Assembly (NCBI RefSeq): GCF_000306785.1
Contig: NC_017955.1
Span: forward strand, 2,852,001-2,916,000
Source of the DNA: Modestobacter italicus
GTDB taxonomy: Bacteria > Actinomycetota > Actinomycetes > Mycobacteriales > Geodermatophilaceae
Length of the DNA: 64,000 nucleotides
Direction of reading: 5' to 3'
This document shows, piece by piece, positions 55,266 through 63,476 of the stretch. The position numbers and the translations under genes were made by a program. The notes beneath the pieces are model-generated. The model was not told the DNA's origin. It worked only from the letters and a program-made list of their open reading frames with translations, and ran no database searches. Each line of letters begins with the position of its first letter. Position 1 is the stretch's first letter.

Positions 55266-56015
55266 GTGATCGACAAGTTCCGTGAGGACGTGCTCTCCGT
55301 GGTGGACCGCGTCCACGACGGCGCCTCGATCGCCGTCGGCGGCTTCGGCAGCTCCGGCCGCCCGGACGTCCTCCTGGATGCGCTGTGCGAGCTGGACCGC
55401 CGCGACCTGCACGTCTACGTCAACAACGTCGGTCACGACTTCACCGGCGTCGGACGCCTCCTGCACGAGGGACGGCTGCGCCGCGTGACGGCCTCCTTCC
55501 CGATCCTGCAGGAGTTCTACGACGACTACTTCGCGGGGAAGGTCGAGCTGGAGCTGGTCCCGCAGGGGACGCTGGCCGAGCGGCTGCGCGCCGGCGGCTC
55601 GGGGATCCCGGCCTTCTTCACGCCGTCGGGCGCGGGCACCATGCTCGCCGACGGCTCCTTCACGCTGCGCTACTCCCCCGAGGGCGGGGTCGCCGAGCAC
55701 GTGCCGGCCAAGGAGCACCGGATGATCAACGGCCGGCAGTACGTCCTCGAGGAGGGCATCGTCGCCGACTTCGGCTTCGTGAAGGCGCACCGCGGGGACC
55801 GCAAGGGCAACCTGCGGTTCCGGCTCTCCGCCCGGAACTTCAACCCGCTGGCCGCGATGTCGGGACGGCACACCTTCGCCGAGGTGGAGCGCCTGGTCGA
55901 GGTCGACGCGCTGCACCCCGACGACGTCCACCTGCCCGGTGTCTTCGTGGACGACGTGCTGCTGGCCACCCGGGCCGCGGCCGACCAGCCACTGATGGAG
56001 AGGTCCGCGTCATGA
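55266..56015 (+). CDS. 3-oxoacid CoA-transferase subunit A (ScoA-like)
   Basis: This 249-residue protein is the A subunit of a heteromeric CoA-transferase, with DGASIAVGGFGSSGRPDVLL, LVPQGTLAERLRAGGSGIP, and ARNFNPLAAMSGRHTFAEVE. The family moves CoA from succinyl-CoA or a similar donor to a 3-oxo acid. GTG 55266 follows GAGAGGA. Its stop overlaps the B subunit start as ATGA. The context suggests activation of an organic acid made by the adjacent dehydrogenases. Confidence 0.9.
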   Translation: MIDKFREDVLSVVDRVHDGASIAVGGFGSSGRPDVLLDALCELDRRDLHVYVNNVGHDFTGVGRLLHEGRLRRVTASFPILQEFYDDYFAGKVELELVPQGTLAERLRAGGSGIPAFFTPSGAGTMLADGSFTLRYSPEGGVAEHVPAKEHRMINGRQYVLEEGIVADFGFVKAHRGDRKGNLRFRLSARNFNPLAAMSGRHTFAEVERLVEVDALHPDDVHLPGVFVDDVLLATRAAADQPLMERSAS

Positions 56016-56677
56016 CCGGCACACTGCCCACCGCCGAGGTCACCGGCCGGACCCGCGAGGGCATCGCCCAGCGGCTCGCGCAGGACCTCAAGGACGGCTA
56101 CGTCGTCAACCTCGGCGTCGGCATCCCGCTCTTCGTCCCCCTCTTCATCCCCGCGGACACCGAGGTGGTGCTGCACGCGGAGAACGGCGTGCTGGGCCTG
56201 GGCCCCGCGCCCGAGGGCGACGGCGACCCCGACCTGACCGACGCCGGCAAGCAGTCGATCACCCTGATGCCGGGCGCGGCGATCACCGACTCGGCGATGT
56301 CCTTCGCCATGATCCGCGGCGGGCACCTGGACGTCACCGTGCTCGGTGCCCTGCAGGTCTCGGCCGCCGGCGACCTCGCGAACTGGTACGTGCCCGGCAA
56401 GAGCCCGGCCGTCGGCGGGGCGATGGACCTCGTCGCCGGGACCCCGCAGGTCTGGGTGACGATGGAGCACGTCGACCGCCAGGGGCGACCCAAGGTCCTC
56501 CCGGAGTGCACGATGCCGCTGACCGGGCGGGCGTGCGTCACCCGCATCTACACCGACCTGGCCGTCTTCCACGTCGTGGACGGGACGTTGCGCCTCGTGG
56601 AGTGCGCGCCCGGGGTCACCCCGGACCAGGTGCGTGAACGCACCGCCGCCCCGTACACCGAGGACCTGCACCCGTGA
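56012..56677 (+). CDS. 3-oxoacid CoA-transferase subunit B (ScoB-like)
   Basis: This 221-residue B subunit carries the catalytic Glu in VVLHAENGVLGLGP (about residue 53) that forms the glutamyl-CoA thioester. GKQSITLMPGAAITDSAMSF and IRGGHLDVTVLGALQVS are conserved blocks. It forms an alpha-beta dimer with the A subunit encoded upstream. Start and stop overlap its neighbours (ATGA and GTGA). Its acyl partner is unknown; succinate or acetate is the usual one. Confidence 0.92.
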   Translation: MTGTLPTAEVTGRTREGIAQRLAQDLKDGYVVNLGVGIPLFVPLFIPADTEVVLHAENGVLGLGPAPEGDGDPDLTDAGKQSITLMPGAAITDSAMSFAMIRGGHLDVTVLGALQVSAAGDLANWYVPGKSPAVGGAMDLVAGTPQVWVTMEHVDRQGRPKVLPECTMPLTGRACVTRIYTDLAVFHVVDGTLRLVECAPGVTPDQVRERTAAPYTEDLHP

Positions 56678-57576
56678 CGGGGATCGACCTGTCCCGCATC
56701 ACCGCGATCGACGTGCACACCCACGTGCACCGGTCGGTCCACGCCCCGCCGCCCGAGGGGAGCACCGCCGACGACATGGGCGCGTACTTCGGCATCGGCT
56801 CGATGCCGCAGTACACGCTGCCGCAGCTGGCCGGGTACTACCGCGAGCGCAGCATGGCCTGCATCGCCTTCGGGGTGGACAGCATCTCGCAGACCGGTGA
56901 GGAGATGGTGCCCACCAACGAGGAGGTCGCCGAGCTCGCCGCGGAGCACTCCGACGTCGTCATCCCGTTCGCCAGCATCGACCCCGCGCGCGGGGCGGCC
57001 GGGGTGCGCGCCGCGCGCCGGCTGGTCACCGACCACGGCGTCCGGGGGTTCAAGTTCCACCCCAACACCCAGGGCTTCCACCCCAACGACCGGCTGGCCT
57101 ACCCGCTGTACGAGGTCATCGCCGAGCACGGGCTGATCGCGCTGTTCCACACCGGCCAGACCGGGGTCGGTGCCGGTACCCGGGGCGGCGGCGGGATCCG
57201 GCTGAAGTACTCCAACCCCATGGACGTCGACGACGTGGCCGTCGACTTCCCGGACATGGACATCATCCTGGCCCACCCGTCGTTCCCCTGGCAGGACGAG
57301 GCGCTGTCGGTGGCCACCCACAAGCCACGGGTGTACATCGACCTGTCCGGCTGGTCGCCGAAGTACTTCCCGCCGCAGCTCGTCCAGTACGCCAACTCGC
57401 TGTTGCGCGACAAGGTCCTCTTCGGCTCCGACTTCCCGGTGATCACGCCCGAGCGCTGGATGAAGGACTTCGCCGCCATCGGCATCAAGGACGAGGTCCG
57501 CCCCAAGATCATGAAGGACAACGCCGCGCGGTTGCTGGGGCTCTCCCCCGCGCCGGGCGAGGGAGCAGGGCACTGA
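56674..57576 (+). CDS. Amidohydrolase family 2 protein
   Basis: This 300-residue metal-dependent TIM barrel has DVHTHVH near the N terminus, LFHTGQTG and LAHPSFPW in the barrel, and VLFGSDFPV as the Asp motif. It belongs to the same superfamily as the protein at 48937 but is distinct in sequence. Possible reactions are C-C bond hydrolysis, decarboxylation or hydration of a carbonyl compound. The GTG overlaps the CoA-transferase B stop, so it is translationally coupled and probably in the same pathway. Confidence 0.88.
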   Translation: MTGIDLSRITAIDVHTHVHRSVHAPPPEGSTADDMGAYFGIGSMPQYTLPQLAGYYRERSMACIAFGVDSISQTGEEMVPTNEEVAELAAEHSDVVIPFASIDPARGAAGVRAARRLVTDHGVRGFKFHPNTQGFHPNDRLAYPLYEVIAEHGLIALFHTGQTGVGAGTRGGGGIRLKYSNPMDVDDVAVDFPDMDIILAHPSFPWQDEALSVATHKPRVYIDLSGWSPKYFPPQLVQYANSLLRDKVLFGSDFPVITPERWMKDFAAIGIKDEVRPKIMKDNAARLLGLSPAPGEGAGH

Positions 57577-58490
57577 TGAAGGACGTCGAGGGCAAGGTCG
57601 CGTTCGTCACCGGCGGGTCCAGCGGCATCGGCCGGGGCATCGCCCTGACCTTCGCGCAGGCGGGCATGCAGGTGGTCATCAGCGGCCGCAGGCAGGAGTT
57701 CATCGACGAGTCGCTGGCCGAGTTCGCCGCGGCCGGCGTCTCCGCGGACAGCATGACGCTCGACGTCACCGATGCCGCCGCCGTCGACGCGGCGGCGGCG
57801 GAGACCGTCCGGCGGCACGGCCGGCTCGACGTGCTGGTCAACAACGCCGGCATCGGACTGACCGGGCCGGTGATGGGCGCCACGGCCCGCGACTGGGACT
57901 GGCTGATCGACGTCAACATCCGGGGGGTCGGGAACGGCATCCGCTCCTTCGTGCCGCTCATCCAGGCCCAGGGCGAGGGCGGCCACGTGGTGAACACCTC
58001 GTCGATGGCCGGCCTGATGCCGATCGTGGCCGGGCTCTACAGCATGACCAAGGCCGCGGTCATCGCGTTGTCCGAGGCACTGGCCATCGAGCTGGCGCCC
58101 GAGGGCATCGGCGTCTCGGCGTACTGCCCCGGCCCCGTGCACAGCAACATCGCCGCCGGGGTGTCCGCCCGGCCCGAGGCCTACGGGGAGAGCGGCTACG
58201 CACCGCCGCCGGCGGAGTTCCTCGAGCGCGCCAAGCACCAGCCGTACATGAGCTACGTCGAGGCCGGTGAGCGGGTGCTGGCCGGCGTCCGGCGCAACGA
58301 CCTGTTCATCCTGACCCACCCGGAGTTCCGGGAGGGGGTCCGCGACCGGTTCGACACGACGCTGGCCGCCTTCCCGGACGAGCCGCTGGACGCCGAGCGC
58401 GCCGCCGCGATCCCGTTCCTCACCTCGCACCCGGTGTACGCGCCGGAGAACCGGCTGCCGTCGCCGCGGCTGGGCGACCCCGTCCACTGA
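57576..58490 (+). CDS. SDR family oxidoreductase
   Basis: This 304-residue short-chain dehydrogenase has TGGSSGIG, NNAG and catalytic Ser/Tyr/Lys in NTSSMAG and YSMTKAAV. Arg residues after the second strand (ISGRRQE) favour NADP. The C-terminal segment is about 50 residues longer than in classical SDRs. The ATG overlaps the preceding stop by one base (TGATG). It is the last gene of the operon and a strong hairpin follows ten bases after its stop. Confidence 0.88.
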   Translation: MKDVEGKVAFVTGGSSGIGRGIALTFAQAGMQVVISGRRQEFIDESLAEFAAAGVSADSMTLDVTDAAAVDAAAAETVRRHGRLDVLVNNAGIGLTGPVMGATARDWDWLIDVNIRGVGNGIRSFVPLIQAQGEGGHVVNTSSMAGLMPIVAGLYSMTKAAVIALSEALAIELAPEGIGVSAYCPGPVHSNIAAGVSARPEAYGESGYAPPPAEFLERAKHQPYMSYVEAGERVLAGVRRNDLFILTHPEFREGVRDRFDTTLAAFPDEPLDAERAAAIPFLTSHPVYAPENRLPSPRLGDPVH

Positions 58491-58498
58491 CCGGGCGG

Positions 58499-58535
58499 CC
58501 CCGCACCGTCCCGGCCGTACGGGGACGGTGCGGGG
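58499..58535. terminator. Very strong bidirectional hairpin
   Basis: Perfect 14-bp arms CCCCGCACCGTCCC and GGGACGGTGCGGGG flank a 9-base loop, filling most of the gap between two convergent SDR genes. No T tract is present. Confidence 0.75.
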
Positions 58536-58536
58536 A

Positions 58537-59469
58537 TCAGGGCGCCGGGGTCTCGTCCAGCGGGATGAGCGCGACCGGGCCGGCGAGGTCCTCGGGGGCG
58601 GCCGGGAAGTAGGCGAAGTTCTTGGCCCGGGCTCCCCCGTCGACGACGAGGTCGGTGCCGGTGATCAGGCGTGCGTAGTCCGAGCAGAGCCAGGCGACCG
58701 CGTGGCCGATGTCGGTCGGGGTGCCCGTCGAGCCCATCGGCACCAGCGGCGGCCGCTCCCCCGCCCAGCGGGCGGGACGGCGCCACTCCTCGTCGCCGGT
58801 GCCGCCGCCGAGGCCGCCGCCCGCGCGACCGGCGTTGAGCAGGTCCGCCGGTCGGCCCTGCGCCGCCAGCTGGGCCAGCAGCTCGGGGTTGTCGACGGTC
58901 GGCGCGGTCGGGGTGTAGCCGTTGACCCGGATGCCGTAGGGCGCGAGGTCCATCGCTGCCGCGCGGACGAAGTTGTTCACCCCGCCCTTGTGGAACGCGT
59001 AGGCGATCACGCCGGCCGAGCCGTTCCAGCCGTTGGACGACGACATGCAGACGATCGAGCCGCGGATCCCGCGCTGCGCCATCGCCCGCCCGACGTGCTT
59101 GGTGTTGAGGAAGTACCCGAGCCCGGCCACCCGCACGGCACGCTCGAAGTCCGCCGCGGTCTCGTCGAGGACCCCCCGGCCACCGAGGACCGCGGCGTTG
59201 TTGACCAGGATGTCGATCCGGCCCCACCGCTCGAGGACCGCGTCCACGTAGCCCTGGACCGCGGCCTCGTCGGTGACGTCCCCGGGGGCGGCCATCGCCT
59301 CGCCGCCGTTGCGTTCGATCCGGGAGATGCACGCCTCGATGACCGCGTCGTCGACGTCGTTGCAGGCCACCCTGGCGCCGTAGCGCGCCAGGGCGAGGGC
59401 CACCCCGCTGCCGATGTTGGGGCCGACCCCGGTGACGAGGGCGACCTTGCCCTCCAGCGAGACCTCCAC
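58537..59469 (-). CDS. SDR family oxidoreductase with internal insertion
   Basis: This 310-residue short-chain dehydrogenase has TGVGPNIGSG as its cofactor loop, NNAA, and an active-site SSSNGWNG / YAFHKGG pair. A Gly-rich insertion of about 35 residues (about 205-240, GGGLGGGTGDEEW) lies near the substrate lid, which is unusual. The GTG at 59469 is two bases after the stop of the 83-residue CxxC protein gene, so it is probably read as the fourth gene of the UGSC unit. No clear ribosome binding site precedes it. Confidence 0.85.
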   Translation of the reverse strand: MEVSLEGKVALVTGVGPNIGSGVALALARYGARVACNDVDDAVIEACISRIERNGGEAMAAPGDVTDEAAVQGYVDAVLERWGRIDILVNNAAVLGGRGVLDETAADFERAVRVAGLGYFLNTKHVGRAMAQRGIRGSIVCMSSSNGWNGSAGVIAYAFHKGGVNNFVRAAAMDLAPYGIRVNGYTPTAPTVDNPELLAQLAAQGRPADLLNAGRAGGGLGGGTGDEEWRRPARWAGERPPLVPMGSTGTPTDIGHAVAWLCSDYARLITGTDLVVDGGARAKNFAYFPAAPEDLAGPVALIPLDETPAP

Positions 59470-59471
59470 GC

Positions 59472-59723
59472 TCAGGAGGTCGTGACGTCGGCGCCGGGTC
59501 CGTCGGTCGGGTAGACCAGCCGGATGCTGGCCGGGTCGATGCCCAGCACCGGGCCGAGCATCGACTGCATGAGCGGCTTCGGCACGAGGCACTCCTCGCA
59601 GGCGTCCGGGCCGGCGACGATGGCCACGTCCGCGGAGTCGCCCCGGACGTCGACGTCCATCCGGTAGTCGTCGGCCTGCAGGGTCTGCTTCAACTGGTCC
59701 AACTGCTTCTCGTCGACGCTCAT
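59472..59723 (-). CDS. Small CxxC protein of the UGSC unit
   Basis: This 83-residue protein has a Cys-x-x-Cys pair at residues 42 and 45 (DACEECLVPKPLMQSML) and a predicted alpha/beta fold. The layout is faintly like a NifU C-terminal domain, but the match is too weak to name. Its ATG overlaps the stop of the 364-residue gene as ATGA. The Cys pair could bind metal or take part in thiol exchange with the UGSC protein. I do not recognise the family by name. Confidence 0.75.
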   Translation of the reverse strand: MSVDEKQLDQLKQTLQADDYRMDVDVRGDSADVAIVAGPDACEECLVPKPLMQSMLGPVLGIDPASIRLVYPTDGPGADVTTS

Positions 59724-60814
59724 GCGGGTGCCTCCTGGGGGTGGGTCGCGGTGTCGCGGGCGGGCGGGACGGGCACCGAGCGGCCGGACCACGTGGACCA
59801 ACCGAACGGGCGGAAGACCATCGAGATGGCGGCGTTGGCGGCGCCGGCGACGAGCACCGGGATCTCCGCGGCCGAGGGCATCATCGGGAACGGGTCGGGG
59901 CCGGGGTCCTGGTCGTGGGACTCCTTCCCCGCCGCGACCAGGTCTGCCTGGCGGCGGGTGGCGTGCTCGAAGAGCCACTGCTGGACGTCGGCCCGGCCGT
60001 AGCCGGCGGCGGCGAGGAACTGGGCGTGCTCGGGCCCGAACACCACACCGCCGGTGGAGTGCTTGATGCCGAGGTAGGCGCCGGTGCGCGCGAGGGTGTC
60101 CGCGACGTCCCAGAGCACCGCCTCCGCGCTCTCGGTGTGCCGGTTGTCGATGTACTCGCAGTCGCGGACGAGCAGCGCCGAGACCGCGTCCACCCCGGCC
60201 GCCACGCCTCCGGCCACGCTGAACGGCTCCCACGGGGAGAGCTCCTCGTGCTCACCGATGCACATGGTCCACCGCCCGGGGACCCCCTGGGTCGCCTGTT
60301 CCAGCTCCTGCGGACGGATGCCGTAGCCGTTGCGGACGATCAGGCCGAGCGCCCGGCCGATCGTGGCGTTGGCCCGGAAGCCGGGGCCGAACACGCCGCC
60401 GGCGTAGTTGATGCCCAGCCGGTCCCGGACCGGTCCGTTGACCACGAGCAACGGCGCGGGCCCGCTGGTCGACTGCCAGGCGCCGCCCCGGGAGGCCGGC
60501 TCGCCGTTCACCGCCTCCCAGGCGGCCAGCACCACGGGGAAGTACTCCGGCCGGCAGCCCGACATGACGGCGTTGACCGCGGCCTGCGCCACGGTGACCC
60601 GGCGGTTGAGGTGCGACTGGGCGCCGATGACCTCGTCGGGGTCGCGGGCGACGGTGGCCAGGAACTCGGCCACGTCGTCCTCGGTCGCCGGGACGACCGG
60701 CAGGCCGTCGCTCCAGCCGCGCTCGTAGCAGTACTCGATGGCGCCCCGGACGCCGCGGACCGGGTCGTCCGCGGTCCCGGCGCGCCCGTCGACCTGCGGC
60801 GGGGCCGCCGTCAT
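59720..60814 (-). CDS. Conserved protein of the UGSC unit, 364 residues
   Basis: This 364-residue protein has no clear membrane segments and no standard enzyme motif that I recognise. Notable segments are EYCYERGWSDGLPVVPAT near the N terminus, VMSGCRPEYFPVVLAAWEA, and NYAGGVFGPGFRANATIGRA. The Gly-rich middle could bind a nucleotide or flavin. Start and stop overlap its neighbours as ATGA on both sides. It probably forms a complex or acts in sequence with the UGSC-family protein encoded directly upstream. Function is unknown. Confidence 0.8.
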   Translation of the reverse strand: MTAAPPQVDGRAGTADDPVRGVRGAIEYCYERGWSDGLPVVPATEDDVAEFLATVARDPDEVIGAQSHLNRRVTVAQAAVNAVMSGCRPEYFPVVLAAWEAVNGEPASRGGAWQSTSGPAPLLVVNGPVRDRLGINYAGGVFGPGFRANATIGRALGLIVRNGYGIRPQELEQATQGVPGRWTMCIGEHEELSPWEPFSVAGGVAAGVDAVSALLVRDCEYIDNRHTESAEAVLWDVADTLARTGAYLGIKHSTGGVVFGPEHAQFLAAAGYGRADVQQWLFEHATRRQADLVAAGKESHDQDPGPDPFPMMPSAAEIPVLVAGAANAAISMVFRPFGWSTWSGRSVPVPPARDTATHPQEAPA

Positions 60815-61365
60815 GACCTGGCTGCCACGTTCGGTCCGCGCAGCAGCGCCACGATCTCCGGGACGGCCGCGGCCGCCCGGTCACGCACGCCCTGCCGGGA
60901 CAGGTTGGCCACCGGGTGCGGGGTGGTCACGTACTGGTAGCCCTCGGTGCCCTGCAGGGTGGCCATGGCGTCGGCGCTGACCCGGAAGGCGTCGCTGACG
61001 ATGACGACGGCGGGGATGCCCGCCTCCTCCAGCTGCAGGCCGTCGGCGACGGCCGAGGCGCTGCAGGAGCCGCAGTCGCCCACGCCCACGACGACGACGT
61101 CGCACGCGGCCCGCAGCTCCTCGAGCATGTCCGGCGGCGCAGGTTCGACGATGCTCGGCTTCTTCCGGATCAGCACCTTCTGCACCCCGTGCTGCGACTC
61201 GAGCAGCCCGGCGACCTCCTCGACGAAGTCCTCGGCGTTGCGCTTGGTGTTGGCCAGCAGTCCCAGGCGCAGACCGGAGAGGTCGCCCGGTCGGGGCGCG
61301 AGAGCGGTGCGACCACGTGCGTCGCCCGCCGGACCGACCGTGGGGTCGATGACGCTGTCGTACAC
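60811..61365 (-). CDS. UGSC family protein, cysteine form
   Basis: This 184-residue protein has the motif GVGDCGSCSAS at about residues 95-105. In the UGSC family the first Cys of this C-G-S-C block is selenocysteine in many bacteria. Here the codon at 61074-61072 is TGC, so Cys98 replaces it. An alternating strand/helix pattern and NTKRNAEDF near residue 39 suggest a Rossmann-like fold. The biochemical role of the family is not established. GTG 61365 follows GAGGAG. It leads a unit of four tightly coupled genes. Confidence 0.75.
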   Translation of the reverse strand: MYDSVIDPTVGPAGDARGRTALAPRPGDLSGLRLGLLANTKRNAEDFVEEVAGLLESQHGVQKVLIRKKPSIVEPAPPDMLEELRAACDVVVVGVGDCGSCSASAVADGLQLEEAGIPAVVIVSDAFRVSADAMATLQGTEGYQYVTTPHPVANLSRQGVRDRAAAAVPEIVALLRGPNVAARS

Positions 61366-61458
61366 GGCGCTCTCCTCGCATCCGGACGCCGATGTGACGG
61401 CCGTCTCGATGACCAGAACGCTAGGACGCCCCGGTCGATGCCCACCAGGGCACTCCCG

Positions 61459-61487
61459 CCCGGCGGAACAGCAGAACGCCCGCCGGG
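61459..61487 (-). terminator. Hairpin after the second zinc dehydrogenase
   Basis: CCCGGCGG and CCGCCGGG form perfect 8-bp arms around a 13-base loop, five bases after the stop of the dehydrogenase gene on the minus strand. Confidence 0.5.
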
Positions 61488-61491
61488 TCCG

Positions 61492-62583
61492 TCACCGGCC
61501 CGGGTGGACGGAGACGTGGACGGCGGGCTCCCCCGGGCCCTCGCCGGCGAGGAGCTGGATCGCCGTCTCGGTGTCCTCCAGCGGCAGCGAGTGGGTGTGC
61601 ATCTGGGCGATCGGCGTGCGCCCGGACTCGATGATCCGGATCGCCTCGGCGTAGGCCGGTGAGTCCACCCCGTAGGCCCCGACCAGGGTGAGCGCCCGGT
61701 TGATGACGAAGTCCGTGTCGATCTCGGCCTTCCGCCCGCCCTTGAGGCCGGCGAGGACGACCCGCCCCCCGTGCCGGGCCGAGGCCAGCGCGTCCCCGAC
61801 CGGGCCGAGGGCCATCGGCGTGAGCTCCAGGACGACGTCCGCCCCCACCCCGCCGGTCAGCTCCAGGACCCGCGCCACGGTGTCCTCCTGGTCGACGACG
61901 ATCGTGTGGTCGGCGCCGAACTGCCGGGCCAGCGCCAGCTTGTGCTCGTCGGCGGCCAGCCCGGTCACGATCACGGTGGAGGCACCGGCGGCCTTGGCCG
62001 CGATGACCGCCGACAGGCCGCGCTGACCGGCCCCCAGCACGACGACGGTGCTGCCGATCCCGGCACCGCCGAGGTGCACCGCCCAACGGACACCGGCGGC
62101 GAGCGGGTTGAACATGACCGCGAGCTCCACCGGGAGGGCGCGGTCGATCGGGTGCACGATCGAGCCGGGCGCCAGGTAGGTGTACTCGGCCAGCCCGCCC
62201 CACAGCGAGGGCTGCTGGGTGATCGGGGTGTAGCCGTGGCTCGCCGCGCGCCGGGGGCACGCCTGGTACCGACCGGAGACGCAGGCCGGGCAGTGGTGGC
62301 AGGGCACCAGGATCTCCAGCGCCACCCGGTCACCGACCGAGACGCCCCAGCGTTCGGCGGCCTTGTCGCCGAGCTCCTCGATGATGCCCAGGGGCTCGTG
62401 GCCGGGCACCACGGCCGAGCCGCGGAACAGGTGCCCCTTGTACTGCTCGACGTCGCTGCCGCAGATCCCGTTCGCCTCGATCCGCAGCAGCCCGTCCTCC
62501 GGGCCGATGACCGGACGGGGGAACTCCCGCAGCTCGAGCGTCCGCGGCGCGGTCTGGACCACCGCCCGCACCATCTCGGCCAT
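61492..62583 (-). CDS. Zinc-dependent alcohol dehydrogenase (MDR family)
   Basis: This intact 363-residue enzyme is the close paralogue of the frameshifted copy at 49968. It has GICGSDVEQYKGH, GHEPLGIIEE, the Cys loop CHHCPACVSGRYQAC and the cofactor motif LGAGQRGLSAVIAAKAAG. VMFNPLAAGVRWA and LELTPMA are shared with the paralogue. NAD(P)-linked oxidation of a secondary alcohol is likely. ATG 62583 overlaps the stop of the SDR upstream by one base (TGATG). It ends the operon, and a hairpin follows. Confidence 0.9.
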   Translation of the reverse strand: MAEMVRAVVQTAPRTLELREFPRPVIGPEDGLLRIEANGICGSDVEQYKGHLFRGSAVVPGHEPLGIIEELGDKAAERWGVSVGDRVALEILVPCHHCPACVSGRYQACPRRAASHGYTPITQQPSLWGGLAEYTYLAPGSIVHPIDRALPVELAVMFNPLAAGVRWAVHLGGAGIGSTVVVLGAGQRGLSAVIAAKAAGASTVIVTGLAADEHKLALARQFGADHTIVVDQEDTVARVLELTGGVGADVVLELTPMALGPVGDALASARHGGRVVLAGLKGGRKAEIDTDFVINRALTLVGAYGVDSPAYAEAIRIIESGRTPIAQMHTHSLPLEDTETAIQLLAGEGPGEPAVHVSVHPGR

Positions 62584-63476
62584 CAGCGTGCGGTCCCGGC
62601 CTCGGCCGGCTGCGGTGCCTGGGCCGGCGGTGGCTCGGGGCGACGCAGCGGGAACGGGCTCAGCCCACCGCCGTCGATCGGGATGGCCTGCGCCGTGATG
62701 TAGGCGGCCTCCGGGGAGGCGAGGAAGGCGACCGCGGCGGCGATGTCCTCGGCCGCGCCGGCCCGCCCGACCGGGATGTTGCGGCCGCGCTGCTCCATCA
62801 GTGCCGCCTCGTCGACGTCCGGGCCCGAGCTCAGGAACGCCCGGCTGGTGGCGACCAGCCCGGGGCAGAGCGCGTTGACGGTGATCCCCCACGGGCCCAG
62901 GTCCATGGCCAGCGCCCGGGTCATGCCGATGACACCGGCCTTGGACGCCGAGTACGGGCCGGAGAACGGGGCGGCCGTCAGCCCGGCCATCGACGAGATG
63001 TTCACGATCCGGCCCGCGCGCTGCGCGCGCATGACCGGCACCGCGGCCACGCACATCAGCCAGGGCCCGCGGAGGTTGACCGCGATGACCCGGTCGAAGA
63101 CCTCGGCCGGGATGTCGGCGACGTCCGCCCGGTCCGGACCCTGCGGAGCGGCCGCGTTGTTGACCAGGACGTCGAGCCGGCCGAAGTGCTCGACCGCCTC
63201 GGCGACCATCCGGTCAGCGTCGGCCTCGACGGCGACGTCACCGAGCGAGGCGACCGCCGTCCCGCCCCCGGCCGTGATGTCGGCGACGAGCGCCTCGACC
63301 CCGCCCCAGCCGGCGGACCGGCCCTCCTGCTGCCGGTTCGGCACCCCGGTGGCCTGCAGGTCGGTGACCACGACGGCCAGGCCCTGGCCGGCGAGCCGGC
63401 GGGCGATCGCCTGCCCCATCCCGTCGGGCTTGCCGCAGCCGGTGACCAGCGCGACCCGGTCCGCGGCGGCGGTCAC
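62583..63476 (-). CDS. SDR family oxidoreductase with cofactor-loop insertion
   Basis: This 297-residue short-chain dehydrogenase has TGCGKPDGMGQAIARRL as the cofactor loop, NNAA, and the active-site ISSMAG / YSASKAGV. After the second strand (VVVTD) there is an insertion of about 15-20 residues (PNRQQEGRSAGWGG). Insertions here are known from mycofactocin-coupled SDRs, in which NAD is not exchanged. That reading is tentative. The last 25 residues are Pro/Ala rich. The GTG overlaps the stop of the next SDR as GTGA. Confidence 0.85.
   Translation of the reverse strand: MTAAADRVALVTGCGKPDGMGQAIARRLAGQGLAVVVTDLQATGVPNRQQEGRSAGWGGVEALVADITAGGGTAVASLGDVAVEADADRMVAEAVEHFGRLDVLVNNAAAPQGPDRADVADIPAEVFDRVIAVNLRGPWLMCVAAVPVMRAQRAGRIVNISSMAGLTAAPFSGPYSASKAGVIGMTRALAMDLGPWGITVNALCPGLVATSRAFLSSGPDVDEAALMEQRGRNIPVGRAGAAEDIAAAVAFLASPEAAYITAQAIPIDGGGLSPFPLRRPEPPPAQAPQPAEAGTAR

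Noticed and set aside
61072-61074. Selenocysteine in the UGSC motif
   Set aside because: The codon is TGC, not TGA, so this is the Cys form and no SECIS element is needed.
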